A stretch of DNA of 64,000 nucleotides from positions 1 to 64,000 of the forward strand of contig CAZTTO010000015.1 of the NCBI GenBank assembly GCA_964616465.1, given 5' to 3'. Position 1 is the stretch's first letter. Each line of letters begins with the position of its first letter. The DNA is from JAFLBI01 sp964616465 (GTDB lineage: Bacteria; Bacteroidota; Bacteroidia; Chitinophagales; Chitinophagaceae). Below are positions 9,767-18,809 of this stretch, one piece after another. The translations under genes were made by a program, and so were the position numbers. The notes under the pieces are model-generated. The model was not told the DNA's origin. It worked only from the letters and a program-made list of their open reading frames with translations, and did no database searches.

Positions 9767-10942
9767 TTACTTTATCTTTTCAAGTTTTTTAATTCTTTTT
9801 TTAATTGACTCGTTTTCTTCTTTTAATTCAATAACATATAAGGTTAATTCTTCAATCTTCTTTAAAAGCAAAGTCTGAGTTTCAGTAATATCAATGTCGG
9901 TACCAATAATATCAGATGCTTTGGGTACTTGAGGCAAATGACCATTTTTTTTTATAAAATTTTTCAACCCTTTTATAGATATTAATGGATACTCTGAAGT
10001 AAATACATCATCTGCCCAAGACAACTGTGTTACTTTGATTTTTCTCGCACCAATCGTCCCTTCAACTGCTAATTTATATGTACCAGGGTTACTTGTACCA
10101 ATACCAAGTTTTCCACCTTGTAAATACATTGATGATTTATAAGAAATGCCAGAATTATCTGTTGTACTAAATTCCATTCCACCGCCATTGGGAATAAACC
10201 TAATGTAGGATTGACCAATTTGCTGATTTAACCTTCCAAACTGTGCTGGAGTACCGTTGTCATTATTAACATTCATGCCAATCCCACCTGCATCCCACGT
10301 TACTCCTGGTTCTGAAACCCAAGTTTGAAGATTAATATCTCCACTTCCATTATAATTGGAACTAGCAGGTAAAGTCATACGAAACTGAGTTGTTCCGTGT
10401 TCACCTAACATATGTAAAAGTGTAGCTGCTTGAGTGGAAGATCTGCCTATGATCGTATTGCCTGGTAAATGATTTTTATAAGGAACTTCTACAATATTAT
10501 TTCCACCAACTGGTTGATCAGAGGTGTACCATCCAGCAAACCAAGAACTTGACTCACCCATACCATAAGCATAAGCACTGACTTGTAATCTTGAATAATA
10601 ACCCTGATCGTTAATGAATATTACCACTTTTCCATTCTCATTAGCAAGAAATATTTTAGGGGCCCATCCCCCAGCACTTGATGCATTTGCATTATAAAAA
10701 TTATCTCCATATATGTACCAACTGAGCTTAATATCAACTGTATTGGCTCTACCATAAGCAAATCCCTCAAAGTGGATTGTTGGCATTTGATTCGAATTTT
10801 GAAAAGGTAAATTTGTGAATATTTTTATCCCATGTGTTGCAGAGTTATTGTAATAATAATCTAAACAAGAATATCTCTGAGAGTATGAAATTGCTTGTAT
10901 GAATAAGAGAAACACAAAAAAATATGTACGCATTGGAATCAT
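9767..10942 (-). CDS. Secreted protein with tail-fibre-like C-terminus and coiled coil (paralogue 1)
   Basis: 391 residues and the first gene of the minus-strand RHS operon. The signal peptide is best read from the second Met (MRTYFFVFLLFIQAISYSQ). The N-terminal part (YYYNNSATHGIKIFTNLPFQNSNQ) is unlike paralogue 2. The C-terminal part has IGTSNPGTYKLAVEGTIG, WADDVF, FIKKNGHLPQVPKA and a closing coiled coil (ETQTLLLKKIEELTLYVIEL) almost matching the next gene. Seven bases separate its stop from that gene. Divergent heads with a shared tail suggest two alternative or hetero-oligomeric surface fibres displayed with the RHS protein (inference). Confidence 0.75.
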   Translation of the reverse strand: MIPMRTYFFVFLLFIQAISYSQRYSCLDYYYNNSATHGIKIFTNLPFQNSNQMPTIHFEGFAYGRANTVDIKLSWYIYGDNFYNANASSAGGWAPKIFLANENGKVVIFINDQGYYSRLQVSAYAYGMGESSSWFAGWYTSDQPVGGNNIVEVPYKNHLPGNTIIGRSSTQAATLLHMLGEHGTTQFRMTLPASSNYNGSGDINLQTWVSEPGVTWDAGGIGMNVNNDNGTPAQFGRLNQQIGQSYIRFIPNGGGMEFSTTDNSGISYKSSMYLQGGKLGIGTSNPGTYKLAVEGTIGARKIKVTQLSWADDVFTSEYPLISIKGLKNFIKKNGHLPQVPKASDIIGTDIDITETQTLLLKKIEELTLYVIELKEENESIKKRIKKLEKIK

Positions 10943-11463
10943 TAAATTAAGGGTTATTAAAAATAGATACTACTATTTATGGAGGCTTAATTCAAGGAAT
11001 TTTTTAAAATAAGTTAAATTTCATTTCTAAATTTTTCAAATCAAATCCTTAAAACTTATTGTAATTATTACCATTAAAATTTGAAGCAAAACAATTATTA
11101 ATAATGTAAGAGATGAGAATCATATTCATCTATATAATCATATCTCAATTAATTATAAGAATGCTGTTGTTCGCTTCAGCTCCTACCATAAAGTTTTTTC
11201 AAATAAATAATACTGCATAAATTAATTATCACAGATACTTTTTAAAAGGAAAACTAAGAATTGGTTAAAAGCAAATTTCAAACCGTAATAACTTGTAGCA
11301 ATTTTAGCAAGAACTAATGATAATTAATAGGGTGAAAAAACCCTTTCGTTCCACAGATATTATTTTTTTATTACGGTTGCAAAATTTGAATTTTTTTTTA
11401 TAAATTAGTCTTGCCCCAGTTAACCAATTCATCATTAGTATGAGGAATTACTAATATTTGTTT
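10943..11463. other. Divergent intergenic region between RHS operon and response regulator
   Basis: This is 521 bases of very AT-rich DNA between divergent genes, so it must hold both promoters. No clean TAnnTTTG box was found for the RHS operon. Upstream of the regulator, TAATATTTG at about 11452-11460 is one base too long for the consensus. The clearest structure is the long inverted repeat at 11272-11388, listed separately. No open frame here is convincing. Confidence 0.5.
11272..11388. repeat. Inverted repeat bounding a 117-bp element with internal hairpin
   Basis: Left arm CAAATTT (11272-11278) plus AACCGTAAT (11281-11289). Right arm ATTACGGTT (11370-11378) plus AAATTTG (11382-11388). 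Sixteen bases pair in two blocks, with 2-3 unpaired bases between them. Inside, AGGG-TGAAAAAA-CCCT (about 11329-11344) can form a small hairpin. The element sits 75 bp upstream of the response-regulator start. It could be a miniature mobile element, a structured leader or a paired regulator-binding site. Confidence 0.5.
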
Positions 11464-12126
11464 ATGATACATATTGCAATTGTTGATGATCATCCTGTAG
11501 TGAAAGAGGGGCTAAAGTCATTATTTAATGAATTTGATGATTTAATTGTCAATTTCACAGCAAGTGATGGTTTAGAATTGATTAGCAAACTGACTGAATA
11601 TCCTCAGACTGATATTGTCTTAACAGACATTAATATGCCAGGAATGGATGGAATTATGCTAACCTCTGTACTTAAAGAAAAATTTAAAAAAGTTAAAGTC
11701 ATTGGACTTTCATTATATAACAATGAAACAGTAATAAAGAAAATGATTAAAGCTGGCGCTTCATCATTCTTATGTAAATCAGCTGATACAGAAGAAATAG
11801 TCAAAACAATTAGAGAAGTAAATAGTGAAAATCAAGTTTTCAATGAATTTGTTCAAAAAAATTATTTTGAGAATCATGAACCAGAAACTTTTAAATTAGT
11901 TAAAAAAACAGATTTAAATACCTTATCAAATAAAGAAAAGGAATTTATTCATTTAAATGCCAGTGATTTATCCTATAAAGAAATTGCATCAGTAATGAAT
12001 GTAAGCCCAAGAACAATTGATAACTATAGAGACAGTATATATAGAAAACTTAATGTAAAAAGTAGAGTTGGTTTGGTTCTATCAACTTTAAAAAAAGGAA
12101 TATTTGGTCAAGATTTTGAGTTTTAA
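11464..12126 (+). CDS. NarL/FixJ-type response regulator, orphan
   Basis: 220 residues from ATG 11464; a TTG two codons earlier is less likely. The receiver domain shows the acidic pair D8-D9, phospho-acceptor D55 (VLTDINMPGMDG), S83 and K105 (FLCKSA). A LuxR-type helix-turn-helix follows at about 153-210 (LSNKEKEFIHL, YKEIASVMNVSPRTIDNYR, KLNVKSRVGLV). It therefore probably binds DNA when phosphorylated. No histidine kinase is adjacent, so the partner lies elsewhere. It is divergent from the RHS operon across 521 bp, which makes that operon a plausible target (inference). Codon use is strongly AT-biased, like the upstream RHS-associated genes. Confidence 0.9.
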   Translation: MIHIAIVDDHPVVKEGLKSLFNEFDDLIVNFTASDGLELISKLTEYPQTDIVLTDINMPGMDGIMLTSVLKEKFKKVKVIGLSLYNNETVIKKMIKAGASSFLCKSADTEEIVKTIREVNSENQVFNEFVQKNYFENHEPETFKLVKKTDLNTLSNKEKEFIHLNASDLSYKEIASVMNVSPRTIDNYRDSIYRKLNVKSRVGLVLSTLKKGIFGQDFEF

Positions 12127-12663
12127 AAATAAGTTTAGAAAATAGATTTGTTTCAGTTTACTTTTATTAAAACATTAAGTGGTATTAGTTTTTGTGATTG
12201 CTGAATTCAATAGATAAGAGCAATTATGCAAAAATTTCATCTTCAATATAAGCATCTTAAATTTAATTTTTAAATCAAGCAATCTACATATTCTCCTTAA
12301 AAAAGACAAAAGATATCTAGACTATCCATTGGCTGTATGAGTGCAACAGGACTAAAACTAATGGCAATAAGGGGTTTTGCAAAATGCGGGCTGATGGAAA
12401 TTTTTCTTCAACATTAGTTTTCCAATTTAGAACTTATAGCAGTGGATCCGATTCAATTTAATAGAAAACTTGAACAATATGATACTAATCAATTTTAGTA
12501 TGCTAGGCAGGAAGAATATAGATGTCCCATACTTCGCCAAGCCCTTTACTTAAGCCGTCATTTTATTTGACATTTTCCACAAACTGTTTATAATTAGTCA
12601 AAATAATGCTAATATTTGTAGTATTTTTATTACTCATTAAATTAGCTAAATTAAAATTTTATT
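12127..12663. other. AT-rich non-coding stretch
   Basis: No gene is supported. Short open frames exist (for example from ATG near 12337, reading MSATGLKLMAIRGF for about 26 codons), but none has family features. The last 60 bases before 12664 are extremely AT-rich and likely hold the promoter of the small gene at 12664; GCTAATATTTGTAG near 12609 resembles a -7 region with one extra base. Confidence 0.4.
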
Positions 12664-12807
12664 ATGGCAAAATCAAAAAATGAGTCTACCTCAAAGTCAG
12701 TTGCTTCTAAAGCATCTAAGTTGTTGAGTAACCCTAAGACTTCAAAGGTTGTTAAGAGTGTGGCAGCTTCAGCTTTGACTCAGGCAAAAAATAGGGGAAA
12801 GAAGTAA
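12664..12807 (+). CDS. 47-residue Ser/Lys/Ala-rich small protein
   Basis: The frame reads MAKSKNESTSKSVASKASKL, continues LSNPKTSKVVKSVAASALTQ and ends AKNRGKK, then TAA. Composition is about 20% Lys and 25% Ser with no acidic cluster, and the pattern S-K-x-V/A-A-S-K-A recurs. I recall short proteins of this style (SKAxKxL...SxKxxKSxAxSALxQ) in scattered bacterial genomes, often in accessory regions, but can name no function. The high density of matching third-position A/T and the absence of other frames support real coding. A structured segment at 12852-12905 follows and could end its transcript. It could be a nucleic-acid-binding or stress-related micro-protein (inference only). Confidence 0.65.
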   Translation: MAKSKNESTSKSVASKASKLLSNPKTSKVVKSVAASALTQAKNRGKK

Positions 12808-12851
12808 TTCGATTAATACAAGATTTAGGTATTACAATCGAACTATTTGTC

Positions 12852-12905
12852 TGTTGTGGCTTTTAAATTCTGGAATTTGTATAATTCTGAGCAAGTGCCA
12901 CAACA
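12852..12905 (+). terminator. Nested hairpin followed by T-rich run
   Basis: TGTTGTGGC (12852-12860) pairs with GCCACAACA (12897-12905), and inside it AAATTC-TG-GAATTT (12865-12878) forms a second hairpin. The sequence after the outer stem is T-rich (TTTTTATTATTG). It may terminate the small-protein transcript at 12664-12807 or be part of a structured RNA. The large loop makes it an atypical terminator. Confidence 0.45.
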
Positions 12906-13107
12906 TTTTTATTATTGTGTTAATCCTCCAATTCTAGGAATGGATTTATTAAAAGGTTTAATATTTTTATATCAATATTTTGTGGACTAATAATTTATTA
13001 TTCGAATTAAATCCTCAACTATTTTTTTCGAATCGGCTCCTATCGGGGCTACTATAGCTAATGCCAATCGCAACTTTAGCTACACCTTCAATTACATAAT
13101 TTATAGG

Positions 13108-13148
13108 TCCCGACGCTGCGGTCGGGATGCTGACCTTTAGCGTCAGCA
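13108..13148. repeat. Twin adjacent hairpins
   Basis: TCCCGAC-GCTGCG-GTCGGGA (13108-13127) is followed with no gap by TGCTGAC-CTTTAGC-GTCAGCA (13128-13148). Both stems are perfect 7-bp palindromes and are GC-rich against an AT-rich background. No T-run follows on the plus strand, so they are not typical terminators. Back-to-back hairpins resemble REP/BIME-type units. Confidence 0.6.
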
Positions 13149-13295
13149 TTCGATTCCTTGAGAAGCCACATTTCAATACTATTGTTCTCCTATTAACATT
13201 GGGCTGATTATCAATAATCTTTGCTTTAAAAAAAATTTGAACAAAGTCAACATTTAAGCTCCTTTGTTGTTGTTTTTGAACGAAAAAAGAATCAA

Positions 13296-15776
13296 ATGCT
13301 CAACAAAATGTCTAAAAAATTGGAACTGGTACAAATTTTTCGTTATTCAACGCTAGCTGTACTATGCTCTATTCAACTTTCATTATTTGCTCAGCCTAAA
13401 GCAAGAATCACTGGGACTACAATTGATAAAAGTTCACAGCAGATTATTGCAGGTGCTACTGTTCGCATACAAAATAGAAACCTTTCTACAACCTCTGATG
13501 AAAAAGGTAGATTCGAAGTAAAAGAGATAACCCCAGGTAGTGTTAACCTTGAAGTGACAGCCGTTGGTTATCAAAAATTTATTCTTAGCAATTTAGTTGT
13601 TACAACAGGAAATGATATTGAACTACAAATTGAATTAGAACAAGCCATTAATCAGCTTGAGGGAGTTGTTGTAAGCGGACGAAGAAATACTGCTAGGGCC
13701 GCTACGCTGGAGACCCCCTTGAGCGTTCAAAAATTAACAACAGAAGATATCAAGGCCAATCCAGGTGGAAACTTTGATATCAGTAAAGTCATTCAATCAT
13801 TACCAGGTGTTGGCGGAGGTGCTGGTGGTGGTGGATTTAGAAACGATATTATTATTCGTGGTGGTGCTCCAAGTGAAAATGTTTTTTATTTAGACGGAAT
13901 TGAAATTCCAATTATTAATCACTTTGGCACACAAGGAAGTGGAGGTGGTCCACAAGGAATTTTAAACGTAAGTTTTATTGAGGAAGCTAAGGTTACAACT
14001 TCAGCGTTTGAGGCTAGATACGACAATGCGCTGAGCTCTGTATTTCAATTCAAGCAGAAGAATGGAAATCCCAATCGTTTACAGGGAAATATTAGATTAA
14101 GCGCTACCGAATTAGCTGCAACATTTGATGGCCCTTTAAGCAAGAAGACAACTTTCTTAGCAAGTGCAAGAAGAAGCTATTTACAACTTTTATTCCAAGC
14201 AATTGACTTACCAATACGTCCGAACTATTGGGACTTTCAGTTTAAGTCAACCACTAAAATTGATGATAAAACAACACTCTCCATTTTAGGAATTGGTGCT
14301 ATTGATGAGTTCAGATTTGCAGCACCCAGAGAAGCAACTCCTGAAAAGTTATATGCTATAAATAGCAACCCTATCATAAATCAGTGGAATTATACCTTTG
14401 GAATTAGTTTGAAGAGATTAACTTCTAAAGGATTTTGGAATCTATCATTAAGTAGAAATAGTTTAGATAATCAAGCAGATAGATTTGAAGATAATGAAAA
14501 CCCAAGAGAAAATCAGCGTACACTCCGGATAAACAGCCGAGAAACTGAGAATAAGTTAAGATGGGACATGAACACGCAAGTGAATGATTGGAAAATAAGT
14601 TATGGTGCTACTGCTCAGCTTGTTGAATTTGACAATCGCTTTTTTCAGAGATTCAGACCGGCTTTAACAGATGGACAAGGTAATATCATTCAAAATGCAA
14701 TTACTTTCAATAGCAACTCCGATCTCAACTTTTTGAGATACGGTGCATTCATACAAGCAGGAAAAAGATTTTTAAATAACAGATTAGGATTTAATGCTGG
14801 TATAAGAGTTGACGGGAACAACCTTGATAATAGCGAAGCAAATCCACTTAAGCAATTGAGTCCAAGGTTCAGCCTATCTTATGCACTTGCTGAAAAATGG
14901 AATATCAATGCCAGCTACGGTACTTATTATCGATTACCATCTTTCACCCAAATGGCATTTATCCAACAAACAGGCAACACTAATCGCATTAACCCTGCTG
15001 CATACATACAAAGCAACCATTATGTTGCAGGAGTTGAGTTTTTAAAAAGCAGCCAAACAAGATTTACGCTTGAAGGATTTTTTAAGCAGTACAACAACTA
15101 TCCGGTAAGTATATTGGATGGAATAAGTTTAGCAAATAAAGGAACTGAGTTTGGAGCCATAGGCAATGAACCTATCGTTCAAAACGGAAAAGGTCGAGCA
15201 TATGGTATTGAGTTCTTTGCACAACAGAAACTTACCAAACGCTTTTTCGGAATATTGAGTTACACGTGGTATAAATCTGAATTTACAGATTTAACAGGCA
15301 AATATGTTAGAGCGAGTTGGGATAATAGGCATTTGTTAAGCGTAACTTGGGGTTATAAGTTTAATAAGAACTGGGAACTTGGACTTAAGTTTAGATATCA
15401 AGGCCCTGCTCCATTTACTCCATTTGATTTAGAAGCTAGTCAAAGAAACTTCTTAACGCTTGGTAATGGTATTCTAGATTTTTCACGAACCAATACGCAA
15501 CAATTACAAGCATTTCATGCAAGTGATGTAAGAATTGATAAAAAGTGGAACTTTAGAAGATTCACATTTAATCTTTTCTTAGATGTGCAGAACTGGTATG
15601 CGGCAGTGAATGCCGGCTTACCTCAATTTACATTTAGAAGAAATGACGCAAATACAGCCTTCCTAACTACAGATGGACAGCCTATTCAACAAAATGGAAG
15701 CAATGCTATTCCATTTATACTCACCAATAATGATGTAAGTGTGTTGCCTACACTCGGATTTATTGTAGAGTTTTAA
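13296..15776 (+). CDS. TonB-dependent outer-membrane receptor with carboxypeptidase-like N-domain
   Basis: 826 residues, preceded by a signal peptide (LAVLCSIQLSLFAQ). Residues about 35-120 form a carboxypeptidase-regulatory-like domain (ARITGTTIDKSSQQIIAGATV). A plug domain follows (VIQSLPGVGGGAGG, IIIRGGAPSENVFYLDGIE), then a beta-barrel to the C-terminal aromatic strand (LPTLGFIVEF). No SusD partner is nearby, so this is not a glycan SusCD pair. The substrate is unknown; siderophore, metal or peptide uptake is possible. It converges with the gene at 15773 and the two stop codons overlap by 4 bp. A weaker alternative start is the Met five codons in. Confidence 0.9.
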   Translation: MLNKMSKKLELVQIFRYSTLAVLCSIQLSLFAQPKARITGTTIDKSSQQIIAGATVRIQNRNLSTTSDEKGRFEVKEITPGSVNLEVTAVGYQKFILSNLVVTTGNDIELQIELEQAINQLEGVVVSGRRNTARAATLETPLSVQKLTTEDIKANPGGNFDISKVIQSLPGVGGGAGGGGFRNDIIIRGGAPSENVFYLDGIEIPIINHFGTQGSGGGPQGILNVSFIEEAKVTTSAFEARYDNALSSVFQFKQKNGNPNRLQGNIRLSATELAATFDGPLSKKTTFLASARRSYLQLLFQAIDLPIRPNYWDFQFKSTTKIDDKTTLSILGIGAIDEFRFAAPREATPEKLYAINSNPIINQWNYTFGISLKRLTSKGFWNLSLSRNSLDNQADRFEDNENPRENQRTLRINSRETENKLRWDMNTQVNDWKISYGATAQLVEFDNRFFQRFRPALTDGQGNIIQNAITFNSNSDLNFLRYGAFIQAGKRFLNNRLGFNAGIRVDGNNLDNSEANPLKQLSPRFSLSYALAEKWNINASYGTYYRLPSFTQMAFIQQTGNTNRINPAAYIQSNHYVAGVEFLKSSQTRFTLEGFFKQYNNYPVSILDGISLANKGTEFGAIGNEPIVQNGKGRAYGIEFFAQQKLTKRFFGILSYTWYKSEFTDLTGKYVRASWDNRHLLSVTWGYKFNKNWELGLKFRYQGPAPFTPFDLEASQRNFLTLGNGILDFSRTNTQQLQAFHASDVRIDKKWNFRRFTFNLFLDVQNWYAAVNAGLPQFTFRRNDANTAFLTTDGQPIQQNGSNAIPFILTNNDVSVLPTLGFIVEF

Positions 15777-17971
15777 TTGAATTCTAGTGCAGCTTCCCGC
15801 TCAACAGCTTTTTGATATGCTATTATAAAAATAGCTCCGAGATTTTTATGGGGTGGAACATAATCAGCAAACTTCTCTTTATGTCCCCCCGTAAACATTA
15901 CGGAAAATTGTTTCCAAATTTCTGGCCAGTTTAAGTCCTTTCCATTCCTTAACTGAGCGGCAATTACATTAAGCATACCCTGATTAACTACACCTGTTCC
16001 AACCTGTTTTGAGGCAATAATATGCGCCTGAGGTGCAATATCAATAACTTCTTGCAAACGCTGATAACCTCCACAGCTTCCTAATAAAACAACCTTAGAA
16101 GAGTTTGGTAATTGATCAATTGTACTTTGAACATAATAGCTATGACCACGATGTATGGTTACAGTAGGCTTAATATTTTTGGATTCTAAATATGCTAAAA
16201 GAGCAGTTTGGGCTTCTGCATCTAAGTCCTTTGTTTCGTCAAGTGGCCTATTCGAATAAATGGTCACTGGTGTACCTCTTAATGAAGTAACCTCTGCCCA
16301 TTGCTCATTAACAGTAATTTTCCAATTCCCGTCCCTAAAATGATTCAAAAATGCCTGAAAAATATTTTGACCATCTTTATCCCCATAGAAGAATTGTAAT
16401 ACGTGAATTCTTCCAGAAGGATCTTTTAATAATTTATTTGGCATAAAGAAAACAGGATCAATTCCCAGCCTTGCAGATAGATCAATTTTATTTGCAGGAT
16501 CCATTGATAAAAACAACTGCTGGAGAAGGAAATAAATTGTTTCTCCGCGTAAGTTATTTTTCTTTTTGCTTTGATCTAAGTTTAATTCAATTTCATTTAG
16601 CATTAATTCTCTAATAGCAGGACTATTAATACTGGCATAAGAGTCAGCCACATCCACAGCATCTTCCATACTATTCGACTGGTCCAAATCATCAACAAAC
16701 ATTCGCATGGTTTGCTCTGCTTTACCTGGTCTCATCTTACGCAGGAAGTCATCCAGTGTATTATATGCAGCCGACATCTTAATGAACTTTTTATACTGGT
16801 CGTAATGAACCAAAGAAAAAATACTGTCAGAATATTTCGACTTCAGGCGTTCCAAAATTCTAGGATAGACTCCATTTACAAAACTTGACGTATACATTTC
16901 TTTTTCACCTAAAACAGCTAAGTAATAAAGTTCAGGTGCATTTAGAGAATCAATTTTTCTAAACCGAATTCTAGGATTACCTTCTTCATGCAAAGCATTT
17001 ATTACATCCACATATAATTCAATTCCTTTTGCTCTTAATCGCTCTTTTAAAGAAGTTAAAGCATATGCAGTATCGCCTCGTTTTTTTCTTTCAGCATACA
17101 AGAGTTGAGTTTGTACAAGCTTACTATAATACTTTTCTTGTGTATCTAATAATGGCAGTAACTCTTCAATTGTTACCTGATTACTATACAATAAATCGAG
17201 GAAAGGAAAGAACCATCTACCAGTTGGCATAGTGGCCAATTTGCTAATATTACTGACCAAAGGATCTTTTAAGCCTCTTATTTTTTGACCAAGGGCATCG
17301 CTTGAAGCTGCGTAATTGTAAACAGTTTCAGGATCCTTATATGCATATGCCGTAATAATACTATCAGCATATGGATTATCGAGTTGATCTCGAATAATCC
17401 GCATAGTATTTTCGGGATGCCGCTGGATATCTTTTAGCAAAAGTTCGTATTTAGCCAAACGCATTCCTGGATTTTGCTTGAATGCTAGGTTAGCCATTAC
17501 TATTGCAGAAACTTCCCAGGTGCTTTTTTTTATGACAGGTAAAACGGACTGATTCGATAACTGAAGACTTTTTGCCCACTCATACGACTCCAGTAGTTCC
17601 TGCAAATGAAAACCTTGAACATTTTTTGCTTGATAAGCACCAATATAACCTTGTAATAATTCCAAAACACTTCTTAACCAGATATATTTAGCATTCTCAC
17701 TAATACTGGAATCTGATTCTATTTGATAGCGCTGTTGGTAAACAAATGATTTTAGTAAGAAGCTTACTTGCTCATTTAAACTTTGATCTTTACTAAACTC
17801 AAACAAATTGTCACTTTTACCGTCTAAAGCATAAATATCTTTTTCCGCACGAATAATATATTCATGATGCACGATACGCATAGTTGGAATAGATGGCATT
17901 TCATCCCAAAACTGCCCATATACTGCTACAGTTGATACAGAAAGAAGAATTAAGGCAATAAATTGTCGCAT
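15773..17971 (-). CDS. Secreted multi-domain protein with possible caspase-like C-terminus
   Basis: 732 residues from ATG 17971, chosen because MRQFIALILLSVSTVAVYGQ is a clean signal peptide; the longer frame from 17998 adds nine odd residues. Residues about 30-530 are helical and resemble no family I recognise. Residues about 570-715 alternate predicted strands and helices. They contain VTIHRGHSYY (His about 610) and, 23 residues after that His, VVLLGSCGG (Cys about 633), then AHIIASKQVGTG. A His on one strand end and a Cys after a hydrophobic strand, about 20-50 residues apart, is the clan CD (caspase/gingipain/CHAT) layout. The usual His-Gly is replaced by His-Ser, so catalysis is uncertain. 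A periplasmic or surface location is inferred. Confidence 0.7.
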   Translation of the reverse strand: MRQFIALILLSVSTVAVYGQFWDEMPSIPTMRIVHHEYIIRAEKDIYALDGKSDNLFEFSKDQSLNEQVSFLLKSFVYQQRYQIESDSSISENAKYIWLRSVLELLQGYIGAYQAKNVQGFHLQELLESYEWAKSLQLSNQSVLPVIKKSTWEVSAIVMANLAFKQNPGMRLAKYELLLKDIQRHPENTMRIIRDQLDNPYADSIITAYAYKDPETVYNYAASSDALGQKIRGLKDPLVSNISKLATMPTGRWFFPFLDLLYSNQVTIEELLPLLDTQEKYYSKLVQTQLLYAERKKRGDTAYALTSLKERLRAKGIELYVDVINALHEEGNPRIRFRKIDSLNAPELYYLAVLGEKEMYTSSFVNGVYPRILERLKSKYSDSIFSLVHYDQYKKFIKMSAAYNTLDDFLRKMRPGKAEQTMRMFVDDLDQSNSMEDAVDVADSYASINSPAIRELMLNEIELNLDQSKKKNNLRGETIYFLLQQLFLSMDPANKIDLSARLGIDPVFFMPNKLLKDPSGRIHVLQFFYGDKDGQNIFQAFLNHFRDGNWKITVNEQWAEVTSLRGTPVTIYSNRPLDETKDLDAEAQTALLAYLESKNIKPTVTIHRGHSYYVQSTIDQLPNSSKVVLLGSCGGYQRLQEVIDIAPQAHIIASKQVGTGVVNQGMLNVIAAQLRNGKDLNWPEIWKQFSVMFTGGHKEKFADYVPPHKNLGAIFIIAYQKAVEREAALEFN

Positions 17972-18093
17972 AATTAGAAATCGGATGTAAAAATACATGA
18001 TATGTAGGCATCATCTGTTAACAATAACATAATGCAAAGAAGTTTGCTAACCTGTTGTTAGGAAAATTAACTTTGTCTAAATTGGAGTTATTT

Positions 18094-18771
18094 ATGGAAG
18101 GCCGACCTAGAAGGATTTTAATTGCAGATGACGAACCAGATATTTTGGAGATTGTAGGTTACAACCTCCAACAGGAAGGATACGAAGTTTATACAGCAAA
18201 AGATGGATTAGAGGCAATTGACAGAGCAAAGCAGCTCTTGCCAGAGCTAATCATTTTGGACATAATGATGCCTCATAAAACTGGATTGGAAGTCTGCCAG
18301 ATTTTAAGAGCTCAAACCATATTCCAAAATACTTTAATCATTTTCCTAACAGCTATGAGCGACGAAACCTCTCATATTAAAGGTTTAGAAATGGGAGGCG
18401 ATGATTATGTTAGCAAACCTATTAGCCCTAAAGTTTTGACTAGCAGAGTAAATGCATTATTTAGAAGGACAAATAAAGAAGAGGGAAAAACGATCCAGAT
18501 CGGAGACATTTCTATAGATCCTGCCAAATTTGAAGTATCTGTAAATGGCAACTTAGTAACGCTTGCAAGGAAGGAGTTTGAACTACTCTTATTATTAGCA
18601 TCTAAACCAGGACGAGTTTTTTTAAGAAATGAAATTTTATCACAAGTTTGGGGTACCGACGTTATTGTTGGGGATAGAACAATAGATGTTCATATTAGAA
18701 AAATTCGTCAAAAAATGGGAGTTGATTGTATCACAACAATAAAAGGTGTTGGTTACAAGTTTGATGTCTAA
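18094..18771 (+). CDS. OmpR/PhoB-family response regulator
   Basis: 225 residues from ATG 18094; the frame extends to a TTG at 18055, but MEGRPRRILIADDEPD is the normal receiver start. Receiver landmarks are D12-D13, phospho-acceptor D56 (IILDIMMP) and YVSKPI. A winged-helix DNA-binding domain follows (FEVSVNG, LARKEFELLLLLASKPGRVFLR, DRTIDVHIRKIRQKMG, TIKGVGYKF). The kinase at 18810 follows after 38 bp, so they form a cognate pair. The domain set and the phosphate-uptake genes downstream suggest a PhoB role controlling phosphate scavenging (inference). The 38-bp spacer contains a small hairpin, AGGTAGGTTT/AAACCACCT. Confidence 0.9.
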   Translation: MEGRPRRILIADDEPDILEIVGYNLQQEGYEVYTAKDGLEAIDRAKQLLPELIILDIMMPHKTGLEVCQILRAQTIFQNTLIIFLTAMSDETSHIKGLEMGGDDYVSKPISPKVLTSRVNALFRRTNKEEGKTIQIGDISIDPAKFEVSVNGNLVTLARKEFELLLLLASKPGRVFLRNEILSQVWGTDVIVGDRTIDVHIRKIRQKMGVDCITTIKGVGYKFDV

Positions 18772-18809
18772 GCTTTATTACCTTTAGGTAGGTTTGAAAC
18801 CACCTATAC

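Noticed and set aside
12331..12420. Possible transposase or recombinase remnant (MSATGLKLMAIRGF)
   Set aside because: Only about 26 codons, no motif and no terminal repeats could be found.
12782..12940. Open plus-strand frame of about 50 codons after the small gene
   Set aside because: It has no ATG and overlaps the nested hairpin.
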